In this document: piece after piece, positions 42,855-58,113 of the stretch | Position numbering within the stretch: position 1 is the first letter of the stretch | Layout of the letters: every line of letters begins with the position of its first letter | Source of the DNA: Parapristionchus giblindavisi | Taxonomy: Eukaryota > Nematoda > Chromadorea > Rhabditida > Diplogasteridae | Assembly (NCBI GenBank): GCA_943737045.1 | Contig: CALSFV010000393.1 | Span: 124,001 to 188,000 of the forward strand | DNA length: 64,000 nucleotides | Reading direction: 5' to 3' | The notes under the pieces: model-generated | Seen by the model: the letters and a program-made list of their open reading frames with translations, nothing else | Databases searched by the model: none | What the model was told of the DNA's origin: nothing | Program-made: the position numbers and the translations under genes

Positions 42855-45245
42855 TTAAAACTATCAAATTTCCAAATTGACCGATTAGGAAACGTCGTCG
42901 GGCACACCACAATTCACGGTTGTCGTTACAAAACGGATTCGTTCACAATTTATGTATTTTTTTAAAATATGAATTTTAAACTGAAGGTGTAATATAATAT
43001 GTCATGGCCAAATAAAAAATTTACCTGGGCTGTGGGAAAATAGTGAGAATTAATTTAATGTAAAATTTTCTTCGAAAATTCCCATTTCCAGCCTTCGTTG
43101 ACCGTTGATCAAAAAACTCTCCTTGACAATAGTTTCTTAGAATTAGCCAAGGAGTCGATTACACCGACCCCCCGAATCGATTGGATTCGAAATAAACTTT
43201 TTAGGAAACGTCGTCAAATCGTTGTGTGGTAGTCACCCCCTGAAGCGAATTTTCAATTGGAAGGAATTTCCAAGTACCAGTGAACTTCACTCATGGAGCC
43301 TGTAATTATCATACATAAAAGAGAAAAATCCATTTTTCGTTGATACCACACATATGTGGATTTTCTCAGATAGCGTGTTATTTCACTTGTACTAAAATTG
43401 ATGTAAAACGTTAAGTAAGTAACGCATTTTAAATAGATAATTTTGAATTACCAGAGCGTGCTCGCTCAATTTATTGTTAGTCAATAGCTATTTTTACGTA
43501 TATATCTAAATGGTGCAAGCTTACAATAAAATTTCTATCTCCGCACTCTGAAGAAACTGAGTATGGGATGATGGATCATGATAAGTAATGTTGTCGAGTA
43601 ATCGAAGCACCTTCAATGAAAAAAATTAAAATCAAATTGCATTTTTAAGAATTAAGAAATTTTTAAATTAAAAAAAACCTAATACCCATAGCCATACTAA
43701 TTTTAAATTTAAAAATTCTCATGTCCCTAACAACTATTCTCCCCGACCCCCCCCCCCCCTCAAATTCCCGTTCTCATCGTTTTACGCCTTCGGACACAGA
43801 CAAGATACAGACGATTGTTCGATATAGGCAATTCTCATACATACGTTGAGTTTCGTTCTGACATCCTTGTGCTGCAATCCTTCGTAGACCTCATTGAGCA
43901 TAACACATTCCACGAACTGTTTACAGGCGACATACGAAGCGTCTGAGAGTTCATAATTAATAATTCACACAATCGTATCGATTATTTACAATTGAGCCAC
44001 AAGCTTGCGCTCCAAACTATATTTATTTGTTCTAATAATGTACCGAAAACAAAAAAAATTATTTATTTACTTATATATTTATCATACACCACAAAGGGTG
44101 TTTCATCAAACATAACTATAAATTCGTTTGACTTACCTGTCAAATAGAAAAGTAACGTTGCTATGGTGCAGAATTTAATTATTCTTTCCTCATTTTCACT
44201 TTTGATTAGTTCACGTAGACTCTGAATATTTGCCCAAATTATACGTTACCTATAATGCCCAATCAACCTCAGCAAACATCTTCGAATATACTTCAAGGTC
44301 CATCTTGTCTACTATATTACTCCGATCGATAATTGAAATCTGAGAAGCACATTTCGATAATATTCTGATAATATGAAATCTGAAAGAAAAGAATTTAAAA
44401 AAAAAAGAAGAAAAATCGATCTCATCGTTACATTTGCCTTAAATTTTGGAGTGTGTTGGGTCCCAAGTAGAAAATCCTGCTTGTAATCAAGGGGTGTAAA
44501 AAGTTACTGTAGGTAACGGTAGCCAGCCATTATTGATCGATGGTTAAAGCATCAACCGTCTCCCTGAAGACGATCAGTTTTCCACTTGGGACCCCACGCA
44601 CTCCAAAACTTATGTCGGTGTGTGCGTAAGACAAATGTAACCATATTTTCTATGACGGCGCGTAAGGTAAATGTAGCGATGCAGTAATTAAAAACACTCT
44701 GACCTCTGTTCAACGGGGTCAAATTTCACTGTCCGCACATAACCGACAACAAATATCCGATAGAAATCGAGATCCCTATCGCATATTATATCATTGTCGA
44801 AGACTGTCAGAAGCTGAAATAAAGTAATAAATAAACAGATAACTATAATACCATTGAAGAATGCCTTAAATATGAAGTTGTTCAGAAGAAATTTACCGAA
44901 AAAATATTCAAGATAGAAGTGCTCTTTGTATGAGACCCTACCATTAATTTAGTAAGTGAATCAATGTACAGGAGTCATATGCATGCACGTATTTAAAACA
45001 ATTGTAACAATAAAACTATTAAGTAATATTGTTAATTAAATTAATTATGTTATTGTTTAAATATAAAGATGTATATTTAACCTCCATCTCAATGCCAACA
45101 GAAAATTCATCATTCGGTACAACGCTTCCCTTGACGTATCTCTCAATACACCTTCCCAAATATTCGCTCTTGATATAACGCATTCGGTCGAACCTAAAAT
45201 TTTTAAAAGTGAGAGAGTGTGTATTTGAAGAGGAGCAGAAAAAGT

Positions 45246-46655
<1,410 letters not shown>

Positions 46656-46840
46656 TTAATTAATTAATTACTTGAGCAAAGTCGTCCATAAACTGGTTGC
46701 CATACGTTGTGCGCTCTCACTATATGGGTATCTCAAGTTCATGAACTCGACTACGGAAGCACATCTATTTAATTCCTCCTCAGAAAAGTGCACATCATCA
46801 TTCTGCAAACATACAACTTTGTTCAACCATATGAGGAGTA

Positions 46841-47380
46841 CAGTACAGCCCGGTCGTGTTTTGTACACATTCTGCGCTGCGCTCCGCAGCGGGGCGCATT
46901 TGGACGCATCACTTATTTCCTTTGCGTATGAATATTTTTGAATTCTCAAAGTCTTAATCATGAGTTTCCGTGATAAAAAGTTATTTTAATGACTAAATAA
47001 ACTGAAACAAAATTTGTATTAATGAGAAATAAACAATTAAAAGGCAACTAGTCCGAAAATGATGACTATTAATTTACTGGAAAGGTATACTGTAATATTG
47101 CGTATCGATCGCATCGGTCGCCGAAAGATATTTTTGAAAATTTACAGTACCCATCATTTTCGGACCAGTGTGATTTGCCTTTTAATTGTTTTTTCTCATT
47201 AATAAAAATTTTGTTTCAGTTTCTTTAATCATTAAAAGAACTTTTTATCACGGAAACTCATGATTAAGACTTTGAGAATTCAAAAATATTCATACGCAAA
47301 GGAAATAAGTGATGCGTCCAAATGCGCACCGCTGCGGAGCGCAGCGCAGAATGTGTACAAAACACGACCGGGCTGTACTG
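46841..47380. mobile_element. CAGTACAGCCCGG-family element in intron 7 of copy B
   Basis: 540 bp with TA flanks, inverse counterpart of 12779-13661 but without the nested CACGGCGG element. Confidence 0.85.
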
Positions 47381-48285
47381 TATTGTTACTGTTACGTCTC
47401 AAAGTTAAACACTGGTGTTTCAAAACTAGTAGTTTACTTATAATTCCAGCTTGAAGTAGACTTGCTAGTCTACTTATAGTTCCGTTTACGGCAAGTGATG
47501 TATAATAACGTAATGCATTTTGTCAAATGTTCTTTCACTTGTACTAAACTTGCAGTAAACTTGCAGTAAAAGGTCAAAAAATGATTTGGTTCAGCGACTG
47601 ATATTCATGGAAGTGTGAAATATTACCTTCAGGAGCAAGAACAAATCTGTGTAAACCAAATCGATTTTTCCAAAGACGGATGTGCTTTCATACAGTGATA
47701 CGGCATTGAGACAACACGATGGAATCGTGGAACTGGCGACCTGCACACCCGCTCTCATATATTGCACATCTTGCGGATTATGAACCGCTTCTAAAAAAAT
47801 CTTTGTTCGTTTTGATGATTTTTAGGTCAACAATAGCTACGGCTAGAATAGAGTGCGCGACATAATGATAGGACGCCCTGATTTTTTTCATGGGTTATTA
47901 TTTTTTCCAAACTTCAAGCAACAGTATGCATCCGTTGAAGGCTGCCATCAAAAAGGAGTAGGACGACATCGAACCAGAAAAAAGGAATCAGAAAATTTTA
48001 GGGGTGTTCTATCATTATGTCGCGCACTATAGCTACCATTAGAATAGCTACCACTTACAAGGAGTCTCATAGGCCTTAAGTCGGCGAAAAGCGACAGTTC
48101 ATAGCTTATTAGAAAGCCCTTTCTCTGCAGATTAAGAAGGTGTGCTTAAAAAATCCTGAAGGGCTCTGTACCCGGAGTAAAAAAAATTCAAAGTTTGGGC
48201 AATTTTTGTAACGAAATTGTCGTCTAATGACCATGCAATTGCCGTGCAATAATGTGGTAGTTCTGCGAGATACCTCTCCGAGCTA

Positions 48286-48352
48286 GTGTTGGCGCAGTGG
48301 TAAAGATGCCGCGTACAATTTTTGTGCGGCGGGTTCGATCCCCGCCGACGCG
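48286..48352 (+). other. tRNA-like module, left arm of the TTA element
   Basis: 67 nt. Acceptor GTGTTGG pairs with CCGACGC (two G:U). T-arm GCGGG/CCCGC with TTCGATC is perfect. The D-stem is short, and the anticodon arm is replaced by CCGC...GCGG around GTACAATTTTTGT with no variable loop. It could be transcribed by pol III but is not a normal tRNA. Confidence 0.6.
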
Positions 48353-48817
48353 ACTTGTTTTGCACGATTTTTACACTTGAATTTTTATGTTTTTTTTTTA
48401 AATAATTTTCTCCTGCTTTTCTTTTTTTGGCCGGCTCGAAGGAGCTGCAGTCGGTGCCCATGCCGAAGCCTATATCAAAATCTTAGGTATAAGAAATAGC
48501 ATAAACATTAGCAAAAAAAGGAGGAAAAAATGAAGTATCTTGAAAGATTCTGAAGAGTGTTTAGCTAATGAATGAATTGGAGAGGGAAAGAAAGAAGAGT
48601 AGATCAGACTATAGATGTATTGATTGACTTACTCTTTAGTTATTCAAATCTTTGAGTGTTGTTCTTTGTTTTATCGAGAGATTTCTAAAATATGTTGAAT
48701 CTTTCAATCAACACTGGCAAACTTTAGGACAGATTGGATGCATGAATATCAGTAAGCACATTGGAAAATTATTTTTAAAACATAAAAATTCAAGTGTAAA
48801 AATCGTGCAAAACAAGT

Positions 48818-48884
48818 CGCGTCGGCGGGGATCGAACCCGCCGCACAAAAATTGTACGCGGCATCTTTACCACTGCGCCACCAC
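48818..48884 (-). other. tRNA-like module, right arm of the TTA element
   Basis: Inverse copy of 48286-48352 with acceptor GTGGTGG instead of GTGTTGG; pairing is slightly changed. Confidence 0.6.
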
Positions 48885-49619
48885 TAGCTCGGAGAGGTAT
48901 CTCGCAGAATTACCACATTATTGCACTGCAATTGCATGGTCATTAGACGACAATTTCGTTACAAAAATTGCCCAAACTTTGAATTTTTTTTACTCTAGGT
49001 ACAGAACCGTTCAGGATTTTTTAAGAACACTTTCTTAATCTACAGAGAAAGGGCTTTCTAATAAGCTATGAACCGTTGCTTTTCGCCGACTTAAGGCCTA
49101 TGAGTCTCCTTGTTAGCTATGGGTATTTGGTAATTTTATTTTACAGTTTTGCTTTGCTATTGGTGTAGATGGAAATGCAAAAGGATTTGATAATATTGGA
49201 CGATTTTGAGGCATTTTATAGGGAAAAGATGAAAAGTGTGACGGACAGACAGACATACAGACAGACGAGCATTATCATTTTATAGAATAAAGTAATTATT
49301 GCACTCACTTAATACGGATATCATTCGAAGCTTTTTAAATACTCGAGCGACTTTCAAAATATCACAATAAAGTGTGCAATCCGATAGATCGATGAATTCG
49401 AGTTGAGGCCAGAATGGCTCATCCGAATCAATTATTCGAAGATGAGATATGAATACCATGCCCATTGTGATCTTTCTGAAAAGTATGCGAATCACTGACT
49501 AAATACTTGTAAAGGGAGCTATGTCGGCTTAGAACTATTTCCCCACTTCTGCTAATCAACCTCCTAGTTCCCTTGTAAAGTAAACCGTGAACCAAGCATC
49601 AAAATTAGGACCGAGAAGG

Positions 49620-50118
49620 GAGATGGTATAATGTTAAAAATAAGTATTATTCACAGAGAGCCATATCACACAAAGCGCAGGACATGTGGTGCATTATATT
49701 TTAACACTCTTTGTGTTGTATTATATCATTCTTCTATATATTATATCATTCTTCTGCCTTTCTCTCTGCGGTGCGGTTGATTTGGACTATTCTCTCTCCA
49801 CTCTCTACTTCACTCGCTTATTCCATCAAGAGAAAAGGATCGACAGTTGAGTCCCCTCCTAGAAGACTTTGGAAAGTCAGGAGCGGTATTTCCACCTTGT
49901 CAAACAGGCCGATTGGACGAACAACGCTGCTGCGTTTCGTGGGTTATTTGACTGTTCTTATCAAGTTTAATATTTGGACGTTTTCTTGAATGGAGAAGAA
50001 TTCTCTCAGAGACCGAAGGATGTTACTTGTGAATATGAAGATACCCCCTGTTTTGACCCCCTCTGCATACTATATGCTGAAAGGATAAAGTATTGTATTG
50101 TATTGTATTGTGTTGTAT
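49620..50118 (+). mobile_element. Probable LINE 3' end remnant
   Basis: Ends in GGATAAAGTATTGTATTGTA followed by more TATTG units, like simple-repeat 3' tails of some non-LTR elements. Upstream 350 bp has fragmentary coding-like sequence with frame breaks. Absent from the left arm. Confidence 0.4.
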
Positions 50119-50289
50119 TTAACAAGATATAGCTGCAAATCAGTTAATTTTGTAGCGAAACTTCACATTGTCATTGTCATTTGTTCATTGTCGCAGCATT
50201 CGAGTCGACAAACTGCAATATTTCAGAAATTTGCCGTGAAAATAGGCACTCAAATTGAATTTTATGAAATTAACGATTTTCATATTGAT

Positions 50290-50325
50290 TATGTATTAGG
50301 TTGTAACATAAGTCTTTGTGTTTTT
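50290..50325. mobile_element. Mariner-like terminal repeat fragment
   Basis: TATTAGGTTGTAACATAAGT resembles mariner inverted termini after a TA. No partner end was found. Confidence 0.4.
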
Positions 50326-50379
50326 TGAAGAACACATTCAAATTAAAATATCTTTCTTTGTCGACGACATTGAGGACGA

Positions 50380-51090
50380 ATTTATTCGCTTTAGTACTTC
50401 ACAACAAGCCGCATAAATGAAAACATTTCAAACTTGATAAATTTTGAAATTTTCGACAATGACCCCGTGAAAATAACCCCGTGGTCGTGAAAATCAAAAT
50501 GTTCAAATTGATCCAAGTTATGGGGTTCTTGTGTCATTTCACTCGTCTCACCTCTAAACTTTGAGTAGACCACAATTCCGCATTAATCGTTTGGAAAATA
50601 CAACACAAAAAATCATGAAATAACGATCCTGAGTCAAGTTGGAGACAATCAGACCGATTTTTTCCGACACGCGCAATCCAAGATCGATTTCCGCCTAGCA
50701 TGCACTAGTAGTTGGGCTGTATGGATATGCTAGAGAACTTTTGCGGAATTGAAATTGAGATGCCGTGAAATCGAAAAAAACCGAAAATACGAGAAAAAAA
50801 ACAGTCAAGGAATTCCTTAAAACCAATCTCAATAGTTTTTCCGTGCACATTGGGCATGCCTGCCAAAGAAATTTGGACTCTAGCTTGATCTGTTGAAAAA
50901 AATATGAAAATCGAGTTTTTCAACTTGGCGCCCACCTGACAGACCGCTTTCCGCTGCTAGGGCGACTTTGGGTACCATTTTGTAATCAGGGCACAAGGTA
51001 CCCTACACCCATAAATTGAAGTGGCCTGAATCAAAATTTTTGGCGCGATGTCCGGAATCTGGCCGAGTCTTACAGATCCGGTCTCTTAAT
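50380..51090. mobile_element. Rearranged family B-type TTAA element fragment
   Basis: Shares AAGCCGCATAAATGAAAACA and GTAGACCACAATTCCGCA with 34624-36621. Ends CGAGTCTTACAGATCCGGTC then TCTTAA, a TTAA-type terminus. The left end is not identified. Confidence 0.6.
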
Positions 51091-51431
51091 ACAGCGGAAT
51101 TTTGATTGTGGAATTTTGAATTTCCGCATTTGCATTACTGTAGGCGCACGCTTATTCGAGTCAGTTCGCGATAAAAAAAGGAGAATTAGTCATGATTTTT
51201 CGGGAAAAAAGGCAACTTTTCACGAATGTCTTTTAGTTCATTTTCATACAGTAGTCACACTAATGAATACTCGTCAAATTGAAGGAATAAAAAGTCAGCC
51301 ACCGAGAGGCAATTGTAAGAAAAATAAAACAGCTTTTTATTGTTTTTTTTTAAATTATGGGTCTCACGATTTTGGATCAGAATGACACTTGATGGAATAT
51401 ACCTGCTTATTGCTGCCCATCGTCGTATATA

Positions 51432-52478
51432 CAGTACAGCCCGGTCGTGTTTTGTACACATTCTGCGCTGCGCTTCACTGCGGGGCGCATTTGGACGCAT
51501 CACTTATTTCCTTTGCGTATGAATATTTTTGAATTCTCAAAGTCTTAATCATGAGTTTCCGTGATAAAAAGTTCTTTTAATGACTAAATAAACTGAAACA
51601 AAATTTGTATTAATGAGAAATAAACAATTAAAAGGCAAATCACACTAGTCCGAAAATGATGACTATTAATTTACTGGAAAGGTATACTGTAATATTGCGT
51701 ATCGATCGCATCGGTCGCCGAAAGATATTTTTGAAAATTTACAGTACCCATCATTTTCGGACCAGTGTGATTTGCCTTTTAATTGTTTTTTTTCTCATAA
51801 ATAAAAATTTTGTTTCAATTTCTTTAGTCATTAAAAGAACTTTTTATCACGGAAACTCAAGCTTAAGACTTTGAGAATTCAAAAATATTCATACGCAAAG
51901 GAAATAAGTGATGCGTCCAAATGCGCCCGTAGCGGAGCGCAGCGCACACTAACAGCGAACTGTCTCATATATGAGACACATAGTAGCGAAGTTAGCTTGC
52001 TTCGTGACTGAGTGACTCGCATATGAGACAATTGGAGAGGCTAAGGCCGTGAGCTAGGGTAGAGAGCAATGAGACAATTGTTGTCTCATATTTGAGATAC
52101 TTATCTACTCTTTTGACTAGAGTAAGAGTAAACGAATATTGGCAAAAGAATTTGCTCGGAGTTGGCATCGAACTAGCGAGGGAGCATACCACCGCACTCT
52201 AGTCAAGCTCTTTACCCACTGCGCTACCTGGACATGATGTCACACAGAACAGAGCTCAATGTCTATACGAGAGGGAGGCGCGCAACTCTTGTCACATTAG
52301 CCAGACACCGTGAGACACTGATTGTCTCATAACGGCTTTGAGTCATCAACTGTCTCACATGTGAGACACACCGCAATGATGAGCCAATTCTTTCCGAGAC
52401 AATCCGGTGAGACAATCACTATCTAAGTCATTTCGCTGTGAGTGCAGAATGTGTACAAAACACGACCGGGCTGTATTG
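51432..52478. mobile_element. Composite TE cluster in intron 5 of copy B
   Basis: Begins with a full CAGTACAGCCCGG end after TA and breaks in the right GC-rich part (about 51947). It then continues with GAGACA palindromes and a tRNA-like module (52152-52233, -), ending at CTGTATTG before TA (52479-52480). Only partly matches the left-arm cluster. Confidence 0.65.
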
Positions 52479-53414
52479 TATCTAACGAATCCGTAAACTT
52501 AATTTTGATGTCACTTTATCGAGCAAACGTTATTTAGCGAGTGTGCAGATATGTCGAAACTAAACTTGATCTGCGAGCTCATTCCACCCCATACTACAGC
52601 TGTGCACGATTTGGGCGCGATCGCATCATATCACTTTTTGGCCAAGTGCCAAGAGAATCTCACTTGAACCAGATAGTCTCTCTTATAGTGTTCTTTTGAA
52701 CACGTGCAAATTCTGTTTTACAGTAAAAAGGAATATTCTTACCCTAATCGAATAGATTCGTCGCTCTGTATTCCATTCAAATCGACCGATCTCAGTTTTG
52801 TGAGCGATTTGAAAGTCTCTATGGTTTGATCGATCAGAGAAGTTGTTAATCCACGTAATGATAGTATCTCCAGATTAGTTAAACACTTCAATGGTGATAT
52901 ATCAGAAACTTTTTCGCAACCAGCAATATCCAACTGTCGAAGACCGGGTAAGTTCTGAAATATTATTAGAAATTAGATATTTTGTTTTGCGATTTATGTC
53001 GTTTATTGATCTTCAGTATTCAATGGGATCGTTGATGTTACAATATTTCGATCAAAATTAATTTTGAATCCATCCTTATCAGAAAGCAAAAAATGATCGT
53101 TTTTTAATCTTAGACATTACGGGCATGATTTAGTACCACATTTAGAAAGTAAGTGTGCCAGGCTGTAAAACTATTTAAAAAAAACCAAAACGAACTTTTT
53201 TTAAAATTTAAAATGATTTTTTTAAAACAAAATGAACCTGCGCAATATATGCTAGTGCATTGTTGTCCACTACGGGTGAATCCCGAAGAGTTAGCGAATC
53301 CAAAATTTCGAAATTCTCCAGCTGCAAAATCAGAGAGATTCAGACAAATTTCATTGAGATTATTTAATTCATTGTTCATAGGATAAGGTAGGAAATAAAT
53401 AAATTTATACACTA

Positions 53415-53692
53415 TTGACCGTATAAAATACACTTGTTTATTTGGTACGAGAGTAGCCAATCACTCCCACAAGAGACTTTCTTGTTTTGCATGGTTCAGA
53501 AACTATGCCGATCTCTTTTATATATAATATAGAGCGCGGCGAAGGTCAGCCGGGTTAGAGAGAGGCAGCGGAGAAACAATCTAGAGGCGGGGCGAGATGT
53601 AGAAGGCTACATCTCGCTCGCCTCTCGATTGTGACTTCCGTTCGTTAGCACCATTTGTCATTTTCTTATGCAAGTACATTTTATACGCACAA
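53415..53692. mobile_element. 278-bp TA-flanked MITE adjoining the exon 3 donor of copy B
   Basis: Ends TTGACCGTATAAAATACACT and inverse of TTGTGCGTATAAAATGTACT. TA at 53413-53414 and 53693-53694. The left arm has the empty site (GAAGGTAGGC at 9827-9836). The insertion starts at intron position +4. Confidence 0.82.
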
Positions 53693-54113
53693 TACCTTCA
53701 TATCTAATCCATTTTCCAGCATGACACCCTTAAGTTGTAGATTTGTGAGAGTCGTTCTCAGTGATTCTGACTCTTTGATAATATCGATTATATCATACGT
53801 CATACCTCCAAATAAGACTTTAGATTATTTATTTATTAAAATTAATGTCAACCTTCTTGCCAGAAAACCAGGCTCAGTTTCTCCAGTGGATGAAGTAAAA
53901 AATCAGCGAACTCTTTAGAATTGAAATCCGATAATCGAATGTAAGCCTGAAAGTGGAGAAATGATCATTCGACGGTCTCTTTATAGGCACAATTATAGAT
54001 TACAAATTCCGCTCTTTCCCGCGCAATACTCTGGCTTCGCCCACTTATTCGCGCAACATTTCATTTTCGCTCATTTTACCGAATTTTTTGGCGCTTTCTC
54101 GTCATTTCATTAA

Positions 54114-54454
54114 AGATGGAGGCCCTGGAATGTCTATGCAAATGTATAACATATCTATTATGCACGGGACAACTTATATGCAAGAAATTCGCACGACCAT
54201 TCATCAATCCCATAGCGCAGTGGTAAAAGTGCTCACTAGTAAGCGTAACGTCGCGGGTTCGAAACCTATTGCTGAACTTTCCTATTTTCAAAATTTCGCG
54301 CCTTTGCCTGTACATCAAGCATGAATTCATTCATGATTCTTGCGATCAATAAGCTAAATTAGCATAAACTAATTTATGTAAGGTATGCAGAATAACTTTT
54401 GCTATCTTTCTGTCTTCACAGTTTGTTCACGAAAATATTGCCCGGACACCTCCT
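54114..54454. mobile_element. 341-bp TTAA element with tRNA-like module in intron 1 of copy B
   Basis: TTAA at 54110-54113 and 54455-54458, ends AGATGGAGGCCC and, inverted, AGGAGGTGTCCG. The left arm reads AATGCTTAATGAAATGACG uninterrupted (9411-9424). tRNA-like part at about 54208-54275 (+) with A-box TAGCGCAGTGGTAAAAG and B-box GGTTCGAAACC. Confidence 0.85.
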
Positions 54455-54493
54455 TTAAGCATTAAGCAAAAATAAAATTATATGCATTTACAA

Positions 54494-54955
54494 AACGTTC
54501 GGAAAAACCTCCCGAAATTTGGCGAAAATTTTGGAGTGCGTTTTTCTCAACGGTGGAGAAGTTTACTAAGTGGTGTATGAAAAACTTTTGTAATTCTATA
54601 ATAGGTCGAATGAGAATCGGTGTCTAATAGAGACCTCCAAACTGCTATGTGCCTTTGAATTGAGGCGCTGGCGTTCTGTTATTTCTAGAGATTCAGAAGC
54701 GAAACCTTGAAATCTTCCACGATATGACATCCGCTCTTTCGAATGAGCCTACTTTTGTATCGAAATTCGAAATTTTTAAAATTTGCATATTTAATTTTTT
54801 TTCGGAATTGCCGAGTGGATGATAAGCATTTACATACTTCTATTCATTAGCGCTTGCATCATTTGCAAATAATTATCATACAGTCGGTTATTATTCACCG
54901 GTTCTCATCCGACCTAGTGCCTCTATACATCTCGTTTGAGGGAATAATGGGGGGG
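54494..54955. other. Right-arm-specific insertion of unknown type in intron 1 of copy B
   Basis: Sequence between ACAAAACGTTCGG and GAAGAGGAGAAGAAAATG has no counterpart in the left arm (about 9370). No clear terminal repeats, coding frame or tRNA feature seen. Confidence 0.5.
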
Positions 54956-55892
54956 GGAAGAGGAGAAGAAAATGAAATATGAAGATCAGGCAAGGCCCAC
55001 GAAATGTGAAAAGAAACGATACAAAAGAGAAAAAAATAAGGGAAAGAGACGAAATGTGGTTACCTCTGTGATGCAAAATCGTCTACAGTCGAGCTGTTTC
55101 AAGACGCTACACGTTACTATCCCTTGTACGTCCATTTGCTTGACAATTGCATTCGATACGTTAGCTGGCAATCTTGTATTGAATGGAGGGCATTGTTCAT
55201 CATGAAGAAGACGGGCAAGACGAGAGGTGGTAATTTTGAATAGGCTTATGCGAGTCGCCTCCGAAAAGATATCACCCATCTGAAAGTTTATTTGTTTGTT
55301 TTTCGCGAAATGTAGGAAATTTAATATATGCCCATATAATATAATGGTCAGATGCGCTGCAATATCTCTTAGCGAATCATATGGAATTATGGAATATTTG
55401 AGATTTATAGAAGAGGAATAAAGTATTAAATTGATGAATGAGTACTCAAAAATGTGGATAAACTGTTTTGTGCACTTATAATAATAGCATAAGGAACCTT
55501 ATAAGGAACACATCACTGTTTGCGCATGCCCTTTAAAGGCCATCCTCAAAAACTACAAAAAAGCTTGCTGATATGTTACACCCCCCCCCCAACCTATGCA
55601 GCTATTTTTCCAATAAAATATATAAGTGAATAAAGAATAGGCCCCGTTAATTTAATTATAATACAAGAACCCACGCGCGATCTCTTGTTATAACACACTA
55701 TCTATCTCTCCACACTCACAGTCTCTATGCTCTCGCTGTCTCTGCGTCTCTACCCGTAACTTGGAAGTGAAGGCCACTCTCTCAAATCATATCTAACAAT
55801 AAAGGCCGGATGAGTAAGAGAGGCAGAATAAGGGTCAGAAAGTGATGGTGAGAGGTCGAGAGTTGGTGAGGTCCTGGGAAGGAGATTGCGGA

Positions 55893-58113
55893 GTATCTCT
55901 TTCTGTCTTCGGTACAAGGAGACAAATTTGTCAAAAAAACTAAGCAGCATAAATGGCAGTAACTATAATCATTAATAATTCAGAGATAATTCTCATAATC
56001 TTTGCGACTATCACTGGCCTAGCATTGATCTCACGCAGGACTTTGTGTGCCTTGAATAACGGGCTGTATCTTTATCTTTTACTAAAAGTGATGACAGTTA
56101 CACACCTTATTGTTCGCTACTATAATTTTGGATGTTGTGTTCTACGTACACTTATGATAGCATCTCTTCAAGGAATTCTCCGTTATTGTTTAGTCTGTGA
56201 AACACCGAAGTGAAGGGTGCACGGGTATAAGAGTAACTGGACGAGAAAAACTGCTGCAACATTCCCTATGGCCCTCTCACACTTCTTATGTTCATTATCA
56301 CTACAAGTATGTATAGTCTAGGAGATGATCTATCTATGTAGAATAATCATAATATCTTTCACTCTTGGTTATAATCCTCATAATCTTTGCAACGATAAGA
56401 GGTCTACCATGTCCTCTCATGGATTGATTATCGATTGATTGATCTCGTGTGATTACATATTATATTTGTATTGTATACTCCCAACCTATTCAAGATCCGA
56501 AACGGGTAACAATAATGCAACGATTAATATTATTATTAATAATAATACATCATGCGGTGTTACATTTTCCTTAGGTGCGGGGGTTACGGCGTACGGCCGT
56601 CGCGTAAATGTAACACCGTATCAGACAGTAGACAACCAGCCGTACTCTGAGTCTACAGTAATCTACCGTACTCGTCTACCTAATCAATCAATATCCTGTC
56701 ACTTCTGTTTCTTTCATTGCAATCCAAGGCATGCAAAATATCGACGATATTATGGCACGTCAAAAAGATATAAATTCTGTGAAACAAGCAATCAACAGGG
56801 CTCGTTCAACGTTATGAAAAAACTGTCATGAGCACAGGTCGAATGGATAATAAATTTTAAAAATAATAGATTTTTTTCTAAGACATGTGAACTGTTATAT
56901 TTAATATTTTTTGAGCTATTTTAACACCCAAAAAATGATAAATATAACACTTCACCGGTCTTATGTGCTGGTAACACTTTTTTCTGCGTGCGTGTAGTAC
57001 ACCTACAAAGATTGATGATTTTCCGCTATTCCTAACAATTATAACAACGTTTTTTCTACATATTTAGAAAAAAAAATTTACTTGCCAAAAACTCTTTCGT
57101 AAGTAAAATCATAAAAATCGAGAAACTTAAAATGCACAGCCCTGATTCCCGCACCTTATTCGCTCCCGCGATTTTAAATTCGTGATTCCGTTTTTCAGTT
57201 TCCGAGTGAGTTTTAGAGTTTGGAAACTCGCCGATTTCGAGTTTCCACTCAGGCATAAGAGGAGGGATTGCACAGGGATGCACTAAAAAGTTGCAAACCA
57301 GTTACGGTCGAATCATACACGTCCCAATGTTCGTTCCCTCTTCGTCTCTTGATCTTTGAAGGTGTCTGAATCTTTGATGTGAACCACTTGCTTCTACTAT
57401 GTTATGCTTCAACAATATTATGCCACAACCAAGAACCGTATCGTAGTATTCCTTATTTATCCAACAAAAAGATTCCGAAGCATATATCAATTTTTCCAAA
57501 ACGATAAGATTAACATAAGGCTTAATCCAATAATAGCTGATGTGTCGAAACAGGGCTGGTGATAGGAATATATGATTAAAGAGTGAAAAGAAGATTGAGA
57601 AAAGGTTGGTGAGGGAATCACTTCAAAGGCATATACGACATGGAAGAGTATGGGAACAATGAACAAGGCTGGTATATCAATCGAAATTGGTGGATCAATC
57701 GATATTGGTAGATCAATCAATATAAGTAGATCAATATGATAGAGAATGAATGATGTAACAGACTGAATGAAATGAAAAAAAGTTATAAAAATGAGAAGAG
57801 CAGACGTTCAACGTCGCATAGGACAGATAGTAGGAGGGGGATCTCTTCATATTAGGGGCATGAATTAAACAGGAAACAGAAGTGACAGAATATATTGATT
57901 AGATAGACGAGTACGGTAGATTACGGTAGACTCAGAGTACGGTAGGTGTATACACAGGCTCAGTATGAGGATAGGAGAGTGACGGAGACGAATCTTCTGA
58001 GAAGAATATAGTCTGCAATGAGTCGAATCGATAAAAGTTAGTTTACGATTATAACCGATCGTGTGGTGGTAGAATAGCGGCATACTGTACCTGTAGGTGA
58101 TTGCATATATCGA
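55893..58113. other. Repeat-rich intergenic region right of the palindrome
   Basis: Contains the direct-repeat partner of 7540-8437 (about 55975-57428). Also contains a dispersed repeat around GTTACGGCGTACGGCCGTC (56551-56720), with further copies at 57870-57960 (inverted) and 63041-63240. 57430-57860 shows nothing recognised. Confidence 0.5.

Larger units (their letters stand above)
48058..49112. mobile_element. 1055-bp fold-back element with 3-bp TTA duplication, tRNA-like in each arm
   Basis: Ends CAAGGAGTCTCATAGGCCTT and, inverted, CAAGGAGACTCATAGGCCTT. TTA at 48055-48057 and 49113-49115. The left arm has the clean site (CCATAGCTAAGTGG, 12085-12098). A TTA/TAA target is typical of PIF/Harbinger (inference). 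No transposase. Confidence 0.88.

Noticed and set aside
49711..49989. 92-residue + strand ORF
   Set aside because: Low-complexity Ser/Thr/Leu composition within a probable LINE 3' remnant; no recognisable motif in this frame.
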